Origin: Gautieria morchelliformis
Lineage: Eukaryota > Basidiomycota > Agaricomycetes > Gomphales > Gomphaceae
Reading direction: 5' to 3'
Length of the DNA stretch: 64,000 bases
Assembly (NCBI GenBank): GCA_015179125.1
Contig: WHVA01000002.1
Span: 496,001 to 560,000, forward strand
The notes beneath the pieces were generated by a model. It saw only the letters and a program-made list of their open reading frames with translations, ran no database searches and was not told where the DNA came from. The position numbers and the translations under genes were made by a program. How positions within the stretch are numbered: the first letter of the stretch is position 1; every line of letters starts with the position of its first letter. Below are positions 11,790 through 23,071 of this stretch, in pieces.

Positions 11790-12392
11790 AATTTCCCAGG
11801 ATAATTAAACTGGGGAATATACATGCGAATGTAAACTACTTATATCGAATGCTCGTAAGGTATCAGCGAATAGGAAAGAGGCCGTCATGAGTCAGGGTTG
11901 GATAGGGGTGCACAGTCATGATACAACATAGATGAAATAAACATACAATAGAATGAGAGAAGAGGGAGAACATGAAACGACGGAGAGTAGAGGGGGCGAA
12001 GGCACTTATGGACAAAACCATGTCTTGGGACCCGCATACATGCTACCCTGCACGGACTCTTCGTTTACTGGGTTGATCCCGCACGACCTACGGAAGGGAC
12101 ATCCTGCGAACACACCTTGGCCATACGAACACCCAATGGGGTTGGATTAAGAAGATGATGGGGTTAATGATGAACCATCATGCCGGGTGAATGGTATCAA
12201 TCATATTTGATGGCGTGCCTGCTGGCGAAATGCCGAGCAGTGAATAGCAGTTCAGAGAATGGGGCGAACAGCGAGTAGAGTGGACGTAGAGGGGGAGTGG
12301 TCGGTGGGTGCGGGGAACTCTGGTGAAGATGCTAGGGAGTGACGAGGGGAAACATAGAGGTAGTGCGGTAGGAGAAATAAACCAGTCATGAC
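11790..12392. other. About 600 bp without recognisable gene
   Basis: No coding pattern, LTR terminus or repeat was recognised here. Open frames are short and lack motif content. It separates the truncated 5' end of one LINE from a Gypsy A LTR scrap. Confidence 0.5.
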
Positions 12393-12451
12393 AGGGGCCC
12401 ACTGGGATTAGGTAATAACTAGTGTACATGTAGATACATAGGTTATTTACA
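12393..12451 (-). repeat. Gypsy A LTR remnant
   Basis: About 59 bp nearly identical to the outer end of the Gypsy A LTR (compare 5943-6000), ending GGTTATTTACA. It abuts the LINE tail fragment that follows. It is probably what is left of another Gypsy A insertion. Confidence 0.75.
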
Positions 12452-12998
12452 CTGTCCCTTCGCCAATGTTCTGCAAGTTGATAGCTCCTCTTCACAGATG
12501 CCAGGCCAGCATACTGGTGCAGCTACGCACAGGCCCCGCCCCCCTCAACGTGCATCTGAACAGAATAGGGAAATGGGAGACTCCCTTTTGCCCAGCATGC
12601 CACCGGGAAGAGGAGACAGTGCTCCACTTCCTCATGCGATGCCCCGCCCACGAAGTCCACTGACGGGCCCTCTGCTCTGCTCTGCCCCGGATGCGTACTC
12701 TCTCCCCGCCCTGCTATCCGTCCCAAACGCCACAGAGCACCTCCTGAGATTTGTAGATGCCATGGGACGCTTCAAAGCGGCCATCAGAGATGGAGACCAA
12801 ACGGGAGTCAGTCGGCCCAGACAACCTAACTACCGCCCCACACCAGCGTAAGCTCTCCAAGTGAGACTCGCCCCACTGTTCATCGGCCAATGACTCGCAC
12901 CCACAGCCCCGTGTAGAAAGATAGTGTAGATTAAAGTGTATTATCTTACATAGAGCTACGCCCCAAAAGATATAAATGGATTAAAAAAAAAAAAAAAA
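12452..12998 (+). mobile_element. 5'-truncated LINE fragment (ORF2 C-terminal finger, 3' UTR, poly(A))
   Basis: Codes for ASILVQLRTGPAPLNVHLNR and CPACHREEETVLHFLMRCP, the C-terminal zinc finger of Tad1-like ORF2, homologous to the same region of the LINE at 8220-8370. A 3' UTR follows with the family sequence GCCCCAAAAGAT and 16 A at 12983-12998. One frame change separates the finger from the final about 50 codons. Typical result of abortive target-primed reverse transcription. No clear target duplication was found. Confidence 0.82.
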
Positions 12999-13258
12999 GG
13001 TACAAACAGCGGTGCACTTACTGATGTCTTCCAATCCAGCTCTGGGTTTGACGGCTTGCGTCGAATGTACCCTAATACTCTTTCTTTCTTTTCTTTCCTT
13101 TTTTTTTCACCTAGGATACTAAGGTATGGGTGTGTAATGTTTGGTAGTCATTTGAAGTCAACGGAACACCCTTGCGTTCATCTGAGTCCGAGAGCCGCTA
13201 TACTCTTGAGTGAAATAATGTCAGGAAAACTTTGAGGTGGACGCTCATTTTCCTAACA
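12999..13258 (-). repeat. Copia-type 3' LTR with polypurine tract (fossil)
   Basis: On the minus strand a purine tract AAGAGGGAG (about 13259-13268) is followed by TGTTAGGAAAATGAGCGTCC, a typical Copia LTR start. The LTR runs left until it meets the LINE poly(A). The internal part of the element, which should lie to the right, is not recognisable; LINE ORF1 sequence begins there instead. Its start differs from the Copia LTRs at 23718 and 62255, so it is a third family. Confidence 0.6.
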
Positions 13259-13415
13259 CTCCCTCTTGAGTGTTAAGGCAGTGAGGGGCTCACCACAACA
13301 ATGAAAGCTTCCAAAATGCTGTTAATGACTCAAACTCACTACAAAAAGGCACATAGAGCACTGCTAGCAAATACTAGTAATAGCCCTAACGTACTGAACC
13401 AAAGAAAAAGGGACC

Positions 13416-15076
13416 ATGCCGCCCAGCACAGACCCCACGCTGCCCATGGCATCACAAACCCGAACGCGATCCAGCAACCAGCAGGGAAGCAACAAAACAA
13501 GGGCCAAGCTGCTGTCAGACCCATACGCTGTGATACGCACGAAGGAAGCCGCTCGAACCTTCATGGACAAAAACGGTTTCTTTGCCAAGGACGAGCCGTT
13601 GACTGCGGAGCTGCTCAGCCATGCGCTCCTCTCGATAGCTCACGGAATGACGGGAAAGACACTTCAGGAGGGAGCTAGGGCCATAGCGATCCTTATGTTG
13701 GAAGAAGCGGCAAAAAATCTCGGAGAGATGATGCGCAGAAAGTGAGCGAGACAATGAAAGAGGTGGTGGGCAAGGTCGAAGAGGTGGCAGAGATGGCATA
13801 CAATTTGACTGAAGCGGCGCAAGTGGCGGTCCAATGGGTGGTCATACAGATGGACGAAGTGCAAGGGCAACTTCAAAGATCAGAGAACATCAGGGCGCAG
13901 GGATCAGGAGGGATAACATACGGGACAGCGCTGAAAGATAACATACCTCTATCGCATCCGAACACCCTGGCGAGAGCCAGAGCCAGAGAAAGACAATTAC
14001 TAATAGACAAGGATACGGGTGATGGACAAGACACGCTCGGAAGCCTCACCAAGCAAGAACTAGTAGCCAAAGCCAACGAGGCAGTGGAGCAACTCGAAAT
14101 GACCGAAGAACTCAAATGTGGATGCTTCATAGGGGCCAAGAAACTAGCGAACGGAGGAATAGTATTCGAGCTGCGCACTGCAGGAGCCACAAAATGGTTA
14201 CAGGAGCATAGGAAACAATTCCTAGCAAAATTCAGCGGAACGGCCGTGATCAAGGATCGAGCAGTATCGGTAATCATCGAATATGTGCCACTATCACACT
14301 CACCGGATGCCCTCGCAGAACTAAGGAAGATCGAACGCAAGTCTGGCTTGCCAGCGGACACTATCATCTCAACCAAGTGGATCAAACTGACCCACAGGTG
14401 GACGGAGGGACAAAGGTCTGCTCACCTGATAGCCAAGTTCACGACAACAGAGGCGGCCAACATAATAAGCATAAGAGACGGGGTGATCATAGCGGAAAAG
14501 GAGCATGGGCCAGGAGGATGAAGGGGGAGCCGAGGAGATGCCTCAAGTGCCAGAAGTACAGAACGAGGCATATGGCGGCGGAATGCAGCGGACCGGAAAC
14601 ATGCGGCACGTGTGGGGGAAGCCACAGAACAGCGCAATGTGAAGAGACTGACCCAGCGAAGTTCAGATGTGTTGGTTGCGACAAGCACAGCCACGCATCC
14701 TGGGACCGCACGTGCCCCGTATTCGAAGCAGCATGCCAAACGGTGGAGAGAGCCGACCCGGAACACACATACAAGTACTTCCCAAACGACAGCCCATGCA
14801 TGGACATGGGAACAGCGGGGCGCAGCGGAAGGACAGGGAGTGTTGGATGAGGTGATGAGAAGGGCGAACACACTAGGAAATGCAAGACAGCACCACTAGG
14901 CGAACCAATGGCATAGCAGAGGTGTGAGCGGGGGAGGCTGGCAACAAGGCAGACACAACAGGGGTGGAAACCCACCCACAGGACACCAAGACCAGGGGTG
15001 GGCGAATCAGAATAGCAGACAGAGAAGGTTAGACGAGTACAGCATAAGGCCGGGTCAGACAGAGGAGCGCCAATGA
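13416..15076 (+). pseudogene. LINE ORF1 (Tad1-like, three zinc knuckles)
   Basis: Starts at ATG 13416 (MPPSTDPTLPMASQTRTR). A helical/coiled region (about 13742-14000) is followed by an RNA-recognition-like middle and three zinc knuckles (CLKCQKYRTRHMAAEC, CGTCGGSHRTAQC, CVGCDKHSHASWDRTC, about 14538-14720). A Gly/Gln-rich tail ends at TGA 15074-15076. The frame shifts near 13740, 14515 and 14790, and one stop falls at 14897, so this copy is inactive. The stop codon overlaps the ORF2 start as ATGA (ATG 15073-15075), suggesting coupled termination-reinitiation in the family. ORF1p is expected to be the RNA-binding chaperone of the LINE particle. Confidence 0.85.
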
Positions 15077-15082
15077 GACGAA

Positions 15083-15481
15083 CACTGCAGGCATATAAAA
15101 GTTTTCTTGTCTGAAAACTGTTGAAAAAACTGTAAAGATTTTCCAAATATTTTTAGTGTTTTTTATGTAAAAAAAACTGTAATAAAATTTTGTGTGTTTA
15201 TTAGAATTTGTTGAGCAAGAAAATTGTAAAAAAATTCAAAGTTTTTTTCAGGGTTTTTTTGTGTGTTTCTTTGTGTTTTCACAAAGAAACCTATAAAAAG
15301 ACATAAAAAACCCTGCAAAAAACTTTAAATTTTTTTACAATTTTCTTGCTCAACAAATTCTAACAAAAACACAAAATTTTGTTCAAGTTTTTTTACATTA
15401 AAAACACTAAAAAAATTCGGAATATCTTTACAATTTTATGAACAGTTTTTCAGACCAGAAAATCTTTATATGCCTCCAGTG
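15083..15481. mobile_element. Foldback MITE, CACTG termini (CACTA/CMC-like)
   Basis: A 399-bp AT-rich palindrome. The left arm CACTGCAGGCATATAAAAG and the reverse complement of the right arm CACTGGAGGCATATAAAG pair, and the similarity continues almost to the centre, so the single strand can fold on itself. It is flanked by a 3-bp duplication GAA (15080-15082 and 15482-15484). CACTG termini with 3-bp duplication are what CMC (CACTA) transposons leave. No coding capacity. It split a LINE exactly at the beginning of ORF2. A right-hand half copy is at 50215-50498. Confidence 0.88.
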
Positions 15482-16190
15482 GAAGACACTTCCAACCTCT
15501 ATCGCGGATGAACAAAGAAAATGCACACAGACGACACCTGCTAGATAGACAACAGAACGTGAACAAGTTGCTCACGGCCACAGCAGATCTCTTAGCTGAA
15601 TGCCACCCGCAGAAATTCGACATCATAGCCATACAGGAACCATACATCGACTTCTTGGGGAATGCTTGGGCCTCACACCACTGGTATTCGATATAGCCCA
15701 AGACACACTTCTGAGACTGCAGCAAACGCACCAGATCCATGATACTGGTCAACAAAAACTTGGCTACCAACGCCTGGGTGGCAGTAGACGTGGGCACACC
15801 GGACGTCACGGCAGCGAGGATAAAGACTGAGACCGGTGTTGTGCTAATATACAACATATACTGTGATTGCATGCATTCTGACGCTATAAGATCTTTACAG
15901 AAACATATGCAAGAAAACACCAGGAGCGAACGCCGCAACAGGAAAAGATCGAGGGAGTGATATGGCTGGGGGACTTCAACAGACATCACCCGCTATGGGA
16001 CGAGGAGAGAACCGCCCATCTGTTCACTCGAAGCAACTTGGACGAGGCTCAGATACTACTGAATGCCACCGCCAATCACGACTTACAGATGGCGCTGCCG
16101 AAAGGAATACCCACGCTGCATGTCAACAGGAAACCTCACCCGCTGTATGGGAACTGCTGTTCAACCAGCATACTATATGGTCTCGGATCA
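15482..16190 (+). pseudogene. LINE ORF2 endonuclease, truncated
   Basis: Continues the LINE whose ORF1 lies at 13416-15076. It shows FDIIAIQEPYIDFLGNAW (catalytic Glu), VGTPDVTAARIKTETG and WLGDFNRHHPLWDEERTAHL, the EEP endonuclease motifs. The ATG at 15073 would precede it if the MITE were absent. Frame changes are seen near 15690 and 15950. Sequence stops being LINE-like near 16190, before a Helitron fragment, so RT is missing. Confidence 0.85.
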
Positions 16191-16224
16191 AGCTGTTCAA
16201 CCAGCATTCAAATGTCTCTTTATT

Positions 16225-17580
16225 GTAAATTTGTAGTCTGCATCAAAGGCCTTTAAAAACAACCAATTATCGCCATCATAAAATGTCTACTGTCCTCATA
16301 AGGCCTATTCAAACATCCCTCTAATTATCTATGAATTTTACCTATTTTTCTGAGGCTGTCTTCACTGGCAGAACTTCTCAAGCAGGACTATCTGATCATA
16401 TGGGATGAGGTGCCTATGCAGCATTGTCATGTAGTTGAAGCTGTTGACAGAACCTGCAGGGATATCCTAGAGCATCCAGATCATCCATTTGGTGGTATTA
16501 CTGTGGCTTGGGGTGGAGATTTCCAGCAAACTCTGCCTGTTGTTCCTTGAGGTAACAAGGAGGAGATCGTAGGGCTTCTATCCAAATATCTCCTTTGTGG
16601 CATCATGTCAAGGTCCTCCATCTTACTCAAAATATGTGGGTTGATCCTCATGATCCCCAGAGTGAAAATTTGCTCGGTGGCTCTCTGATGTTGGTCAGCG
16701 AAAGGATCTCCCTTTGGACAATTCATTGACACTTCCTCAGCACATGATCTGTGGACCACAGGTCTCAGATATCATTGCAGCTATCTATCCTAACATTCAT
16801 ACTGGGGAGCACTCCAAGACAAATATGTTTTGGAATGTGCCATCCTTTGCCCTCACAATATGGAAATGGATGAGATTAATGCTAAGGTGCTCAATGTATT
16901 CCCTGGGGATGAGTGTCTCTATCCCAGTGCAGACTCGGTCAAAGGAAATGAAGATGGCAATGTGTATCCTGTGGATATTCAACACACTCTACATGGGTGG
17001 GCTTCCTCCATCTCAACTCAGGCGTAAACCTGGATTGGTACTCATGCTTCTTCGGAATATTGACCTTGGTCATGGATTCTGCAATGGTACAAGTTGCATT
17101 ACATCAATATGACCAACAGGGTACTCTTTGTGAGGATCATTTTGGGACCATTTGCAGGAGAGACTGCATTTATCCCTAGGATTACACTGACACCCACCTC
17201 AGACCAATTGCCATTTGAGCTCCAGCATCACCAGTTTCCTGTCAGGCTGGCCTTTGCCATGACTATCAACAAGTCTCAAGGGCAGTCTCTTGGCACAGTA
17301 GGAATAGACTTGCGATAAGTGGTATTTTCACATGGACAGTTTTATGTTGCAGTGTCAAGAAGCGCTAATTGGAACAGAGTCCATGTTCTTTTAGGGGAGG
17401 GGAACAAAACTTCTAATATTGTATACAAAGAGGTGTTGCTGAAGCTTAATTAAATATGTATTTCCATTTGTCTTTAATGTATGTAGTTTCATTTCACCAA
17501 ATAATTCTTTAATTCTATTAACTACCCCTGTGCAATGTTAACCTGAAATACCCCATGCGAAGCACGGGTCTATTGGCTAG
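16225..17580 (+). mobile_element. Helitron relic: Pif1-like helicase C-terminal half and 3' terminus
   Basis: Helicase motifs in order: [11 protein letters not shown] (motif II), [20 protein letters not shown] (motif III), a degenerate middle, then FPVRLAFAMTINKSQGQSL and FYVAVSRSANWNRVHVLL (motifs V/VI) near 17210-17390. The 3' end fits Helitrons: a small hairpin CCCATGC-GAA-GCACGGG, then TCTATTGGCTAG ending at 17580 with T as next base. The Rep domain and 5' end are absent and the frame changes several times, so it is an old fragment. Left boundary approximate. Confidence 0.8.
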
Positions 17581-17976
17581 TATTTATAATAGTGTATGTG
17601 ATTGGCTAATCGAGTGCAGGAATGTTCTCAAAACCACCTGGAAGTCCAGCCACTACAGTAGTAGGAGATGTAACATATCTGTGTGTCAATGAGTGTTTCC
17701 CCTGGCAAAATCATGTGGCCTCTCTGCATCGGGTCCACGATCTGCCATGCTCAAACCGGCTCAAATCAAGCTTGGTGGACCTGTTCCCGATGACAGCGGT
17801 GTTCACCGGCCACCAGAGACCCCCTTGTGACCAGGGTGGTATCCAGAATAAAAGTTCTGAGGGCGAGTTTAGCAACCAGCCATTTTCGAGGCGTGAGTCG
17901 TTTCGAAACCCAGGCCCCGTAGCTGTGCAAAGGATATTAGCAGATTTTATCATGTTCCGACAAATCAAGCTAACAG
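17581..17976. other. Spacer between Helitron end and NLR stop codon
   Basis: About 400 bp with no recognised gene. A 121-codon plus-strand frame overlaps it but has no recognisable motif and is antisense to the NLR 3' flank. Confidence 0.4.
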
Positions 17977-20900
17977 CTACTGACTAGCCTGGCCTGAGAA
18001 TGGTGTTGAAATGACCTCCCCGATCTCTGCATTCCACACACGAGTCGTGTTGTCATAAGACCCAGAGACAATGCGCTTGCCATCCTGTGAGAACACCACC
18101 GATCTGACAATGTAGGTGTGGCCTTGGAATGGTGCTGAAATGAGCTCCCCGGTGTCTGCATTCCACACACGGATCGTCTTGTCTGCAGACCCAGAGACGA
18201 TGCGCTTACCATCGTGCGAGAACGCCACCGACAAGACATCGTCGGTGTGGCCTTGGAATGGTGCTGAAATGAGCTCCCTGGTGTCTGCATTCCACACACG
18301 GATTGTCTTGTCTGCAGACCCGGAGACAATGCGCTTGCCGTCGTGCGAGAATGCCACCGACGATACCCAGTCGGTGTGGCCTTCGAATGGTGCTGAAATG
18401 AGCTCCCCGGTGTCTGCATTCCACACACGGATTGTCTCGTCTGATGACCCGGAGACGATGCGCTTGCCGTCCTGCGAGAACGCCACCGACCTGACCCAGT
18501 CGGTGTGGCCTTCGAATGGTGCTGAAATGAACTCCCCGGTGTCTGCATTCCACACACGGATCATCTTGTCTGCAGACCCGGAGACGATGCGCTTGCCATC
18601 GTGTGAGAATGCCGCCGACAAGACAAGCTCGGTGTGGCCGTGAAATGACGCTGAAATGAGCTCCCCGGTGTCCGCATTCCACACACGGATCGTCTTGTCT
18701 GATGACCCAGAGACGATGCGCTTGCCGTCATGCGAGAACACCACCGACCTGACCCAATCGGTGTGGCCTTCAAATGGCGCTGAAATGAGCTCCCCGGTGT
18801 CCGCATTCCACACACGGATCGTCTTGTCTGCAGACCCAGAGACGATGCGCTTGCCATCCTGCGAGAACGCCACCGACGTGACAATGTTGGTGTGGCCTTC
18901 TAATGGTGCTGAAATGAGCTCCTCAATGTCTGAATTCCACACACGGATCGTCTTGTCATCAGACCCAGAGACGATGCGCTTGCCATCGTGCGAGAACGCT
19001 ACGGACGAGACCCAGTCGGTGTGGCCTTCGAATGGTGCTGAAATGAGCTCCCCAGTGTCCGCATGCCACACACGGATCGTCTTGTCTGATGACCCAGAGA
19101 CGATGTGTTTGCCATCCTGGGAGAAAGCCACTGTTGAGACAGTGTCGGTGTGGCCTTCGAATGGTGCTGAAATGGGCTTCCCGGTGTCTGCATTCCACAC
19201 AAGGATTGTCTTGTCTTTAGACCCGGAGACGATGCGCTTGCCGTCCTGCGAGAACACCACCGACCTGACCAAGTCGGCGTGGCCTTCGAATGGTGCTGAA
19301 ATGAGCTCCCCGGTGTCTGCATTCCACACACGGAGTGTCTTGTCTGCAGAGCCAGAGACAATGCGCTTGCCATCCTGTGAGAATGCCACTGACGAGACCC
19401 AGTCGGTGTGACCTTCGAATGGTGCTGAAATGAGCTCCCTGGTGTCTGCATTCCACACACGGATCGCAGACCCGGAGACGATGCGCTTGCCGTCATGTGA
19501 GAACACTACTGACCTGACCCAGTCTGTGTGGCCTTCGAATGGTGCTGAAATGAGCTCCCCGGTGTCTGCATTCCACACACGGATCGTCTTGTCTGATGAC
19601 CCGGAGACGATGCGCTTGCCATCCTGCGAGAATGCCACCGACCTGACCCAGTGGGTGTGGCCTTCAAATGGTGCTGAAATAAGCTCCCCGGTGTCTGCAT
19701 TCCACACACGGATCGTCTTGTCATCAGACCCGGAGACGATGCGCTTGTCGTCCTGCGAGAACGCCACCGACCTGACGATGTCAGTGTGCCCTACCAGAAC
19801 GGTTTGAATAGGTAGCCACGTTGCCACTTTCCCGGTCTCCATCCGGAGTAGTCGTGGAAATCGTGGGAGGTAAGTCTCGCTTAGTTTCGACCTTTCAGGT
19901 GCAAACGGGAGCGCCGACAAATAGAGATGGGGAGCACTCTGAGAGATTGCAGCCCCAAACGCAGCTACAAAATTGCGAGTATCCGTTACGAAGGCTGTAA
20001 TGTCATTATCCTGAACTTCATTAGACTCCCGTCAGAGCTCATAACAACTTGGGCACTCACCTGACTCCAGTCCATTATTGGCGAGAGCATTGCTGATGCA
20101 TCGAATACCTTCTTAATGAGACTCAAAACTTCCAGCCAGTAGAGTAGCTTAGTCTCGAAAAACGCCATGACCTTTTCACCTATTCCGGCCGTAAAGGTGG
20201 TGGCGCGAACATGGTCCGCCCAAAAACGGCAAGAGTAGGAAAGTTGTGATGATATATACTTCTTGGTCCGTGTCTCCAAGTCGACGACATCGTCGTTGTG
20301 CAGATGTGAAGTTTCAAGCTGACAAATGTTAAAACAAAGTTCATCCTTCATCACGCGCAGGGATGAGAACGCAAGGCGGTCCTTGTGTGAAGATGTATCG
20401 ATGTAGTAGGGTCCACTCCGGCCATCGTCTGTTAGAAAGTCACGAAACGACGTGTGCAGCAGATGAATCGGGTCAGACTCCTGTGCGACACCGCTCAACA
20501 AAGATCCCATTGGCCCAACTATCAAATCCACCGCATAGCTCGATTCGGTTTTATCACACAACTTCCGGAGAGCAGAGATGGACAGGGGTTCTCTGACTAC
20601 CAGTATGCAGCGCATGACCGATCGGAATCGACGCACGATAACCGGGTTATCCCCCAATCTGAATATTTCCGTTAGTATGTTGAGATATAACCCATCTAAC
20701 CGACTGAGGTGCGTGTTCTGTGAAGTTGAAGCCAAAAGGGTATCCAGTTGCTCGGCAGGGTCAAGACCTTGCGTCCCATCTCCTTTGACAAACCGACAAG
20801 CCGTGGACGCCCATTGAAAGTGACCTTCAGATTTCTCAACTAATAATTGACACCAGCCATTGTTGGGCCATTTACGCTCAAGGGAGGTAATGTGGGCTAG

Positions 20901-23071
20901 TTGATCTTTCACAAATCGAGAGACGTCATCGGCAGGGTTCGGGTCAATATCCTTTAGGGACCTGGAAAGCACGTGCTTCTTCCCAAGAAGGGCGCCCTGG
21001 ATGTCTTGTTCGGCACGGGAGGTGATGAGAACGCGGAAGTTAGGCGGCAGTTCTCCAGCTTCGTTGCCAAGGACAGACAAGAGAGCCTGGCGAGATTCCC
21101 GATCTCCGCTCTCATCCAATGCATCAATAACGATCACCGTTGGTCCGATGGTCGTTAGCCCATGGGCGGCGTCTAGAATGAACTTCTGGAACTGCAGACG
21201 AGGTGTGCGTGTGGTCCGAAGTGCTCTCTGCTCTGAGACCACTTTCAACAACGATTCCTTGCGTTGTGGGTCCAGATCAGCCAGATCACGAGCAATCGTG
21301 CTAAAGATATTGGCGGGGGATCGCTCTGCTAGATGAGCGCGGTCAAAACAGTACGACGATCCAAGACGTTTGAGTTTATCAAATCGTCGTGCGACCTCGT
21401 GAGCAATCGCTGACTTGCCGGAACCCGCAACATCATTCAGGAAAAATACCCGGGGGGTATCGTCGGTATCCTGGTTGACCCAATCGCATATTTCTGCAAT
21501 AACCTTTTCTCGAGTACCCGGCAGACATCCTTTATCAGGATCGAAAGATGCACCTGCTGCGTAGGGCATGTCGTTCAGCCAAATTTCCCCGGCTGAGTGC
21601 AAAGTTTATAAGCCACGGGAACGGCCGCTATTCGGAAAACTCACACAGGTCGCCGACGGCCTCCAGAACACGTAGTACTTTGATTTCGGTATGAATCACG
21701 GTATGCTGTTGTAACTCCAACTTGAGTTTGCTGAAATATTCTTGGTATTGATTGACCTTGCTGTCGACATCCGACACTAGATTTTTCGCGGTTCTTTTCC
21801 CTGAATGACTGTCAACGCTATCGCCACCTGACAGAGTGGGAACCAACATACAGAAGTCCTTGTTTTTGGCATAGTCGCGGATAAAATAACTACACTGTAT
21901 CGTGCCTGTTGTCAAAGACATGATAATTCGCTTTTGCGATTCAATTATCTTCAACGCCTCTGCCGAGTGGACGAACGTATAGGTGTCTCCAACGGTTTTC
22001 GCAAGCTCATTGATGCTATCGTCCCGGTCCTTCTGAGCAATGATCGTCTGGCCAGACGTCATATATATCTATCTAGCTGGTGCATGTGATATGTTTACCT
22101 TGTGCGCAATAGACAGGATAGACCATGCCATGTTTGCAAAAGGATAGACCTAGAATAAAACAAACCGGGTCCATGAGATGACCTGGGAGACCCCCGGCAT
22201 TTGAACTATACCTCTGAGGCCTTATCCACGATGTCGGTAAACCGCTTGACCTTGTCCAAGAGGGAACCCCAAGTCGCCGATATTGTATTGAAGGTATCGA
22301 TGGCGGAAGTGGCGACATCGACCCCAGCCACTGCATCAACAATTAGGGACGGCGCCGGGTTCATGTTATCGACGACTTTCGTTCCGCTGCCTGCTTCGCT
22401 GAGCTGGGCCTGCAGCGCCTCGTCGGAAGTCGCGAAAGACGTGAGGGTGAACTCTAGGACAGTCTGAACCTCATGCATCTTCCCTGCCTTATCTGATTTT
22501 TGCAGTTTGCGAGCAACCGCTGCTGTGTTCGATGATTACACGTGCATTCCGTCGATGAGCGAAAGGACTGACCTCCGGTTGCTCCTTCTGCAAGCAGTAA
22601 CTCGATCCTTTCCTTCGCGCCCCCTATGTAGTCATCACGTGTAAATATACGGTGCCCGTAGACTTCGATTCTGAATACGGAAGACCCATGAAAGTCCTTG
22701 CTGTGCATGGATTTGAGTCGCGTGAAGATAATATCATTCGAATTAGACGCACAAATAGAACGACTCGTTCCACGAGGCAGTATTGCCTCTCGCAGATACC
22801 TCAGTCTTCTTGACATCCTTATCGACAAAAGAGTTTTACGTAGTGTTTACCAGGACGTTTGCTGAACAGTCCGACATTGGGAAGATGATCGCATTGCAGG
22901 GCTGTTGTCGATCGGCAAGCGTTAGTATGCAATAGGCAATGCAAACGAAAGAGTCTTTCCAGCAACTTTGATTCCTGCAGGAATACTTGGGGGTGGAGAG
23001 TGAACAGTTGGTTCACTAGAGAAGCGATCGTGGACTTACGGTGCTGTCACAGTGCCCTCAACGTTGTTCAT
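17977..23071 (-). CDS. NLR-type receptor: C2-like - helical - NACHT - 14x WD40 (frame disturbed in first domain)
   Basis: STAND/NACHT ATPase of the fungal NLR class, expected to be a cytosolic immune or allorecognition receptor. Exons read on minus: uncertain first exon with ATG at 23071, then 22901-22753, 22700-22573, 22492-22212, 22149-22099, 22047-21645, 21592-20061, 20010-17977. Introns are 50-80 bp (first about 138) with GT-AG ends, and all phases agree from the second exon on, giving about 1,500 residues. C2-like part: DHLPNVGLFSKRPG, NTASWNESFYF, SVFRIEVYGHR. Linker: VYPFANMAWSILSIAHK. NACHT: Walker A NDVAGSGKSAIAHEVARRF, Walker B TVIVIDALDESGDRES, sensor FRVLITSRAEQDIQ. WD40 array at the C-terminus. 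One extra T in the run at about 22825 shifts the C2 exon, so this allele is either a pseudogene, uses an unseen splice, or has a sequencing error. Confidence 0.85.
17995..19791 (-). repeat. Fourteen near-identical WD40 repeats (129-bp units)
   Basis: Thirteen 43-residue units and one 40-residue unit (third, lacking the DKT triplet) tile 1,797 bp exactly. Core: GHTDWVRSVAFSQDGKRIVS / GSSDKTIRVWNADTGELISA / PFE. Nearly all differences fall at the same few positions: residue 4 (D/H/N/E/Y), 5 (W/I/L/T/D), 7 (R/S/T/L), 10 (A/V), 13 (Q/H) and 23 (S/A/D/K/Y). Uniform repeats with focused variation are the hallmark of HET-E/HNWD-type fungal NLR arrays that reshuffle by unequal exchange. Confidence 0.93.
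19986..21602 (-). other. NACHT exon of the NLR
   Basis: This open stretch holds the nucleotide-binding module; the exon itself is 20061-21592. Order: entry motif WLNDMPYAAGASFDPDKGCL, P-loop GSGKS, Walker B IDALDES, SRAEQD, and a helical arm ending in MDWSQ just before the 50-bp intron 20011-20060. After that intron the text DNDITAFVTDTRNFVAAFGA links to the WD40 array, as in other mushroom NACHT-WD40 proteins. Confidence 0.85.

Noticed and set aside
13080-13110. Pyrimidine run (CTTTCTTTCTTTTCTTTCC) considered as a LINE tail.
   Set aside because: It lies inside the Copia LTR and is not followed by LINE 3' UTR text.
18116-19807. Plus-strand open frames antisense to the WD40 array (repeated MSSPVSAFHTRIVLS text).
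   Set aside because: They are shadows of the 129-bp WD40 repeats: unit length is a multiple of three, so every frame can stay open. The minus frame has the WD40 signature.
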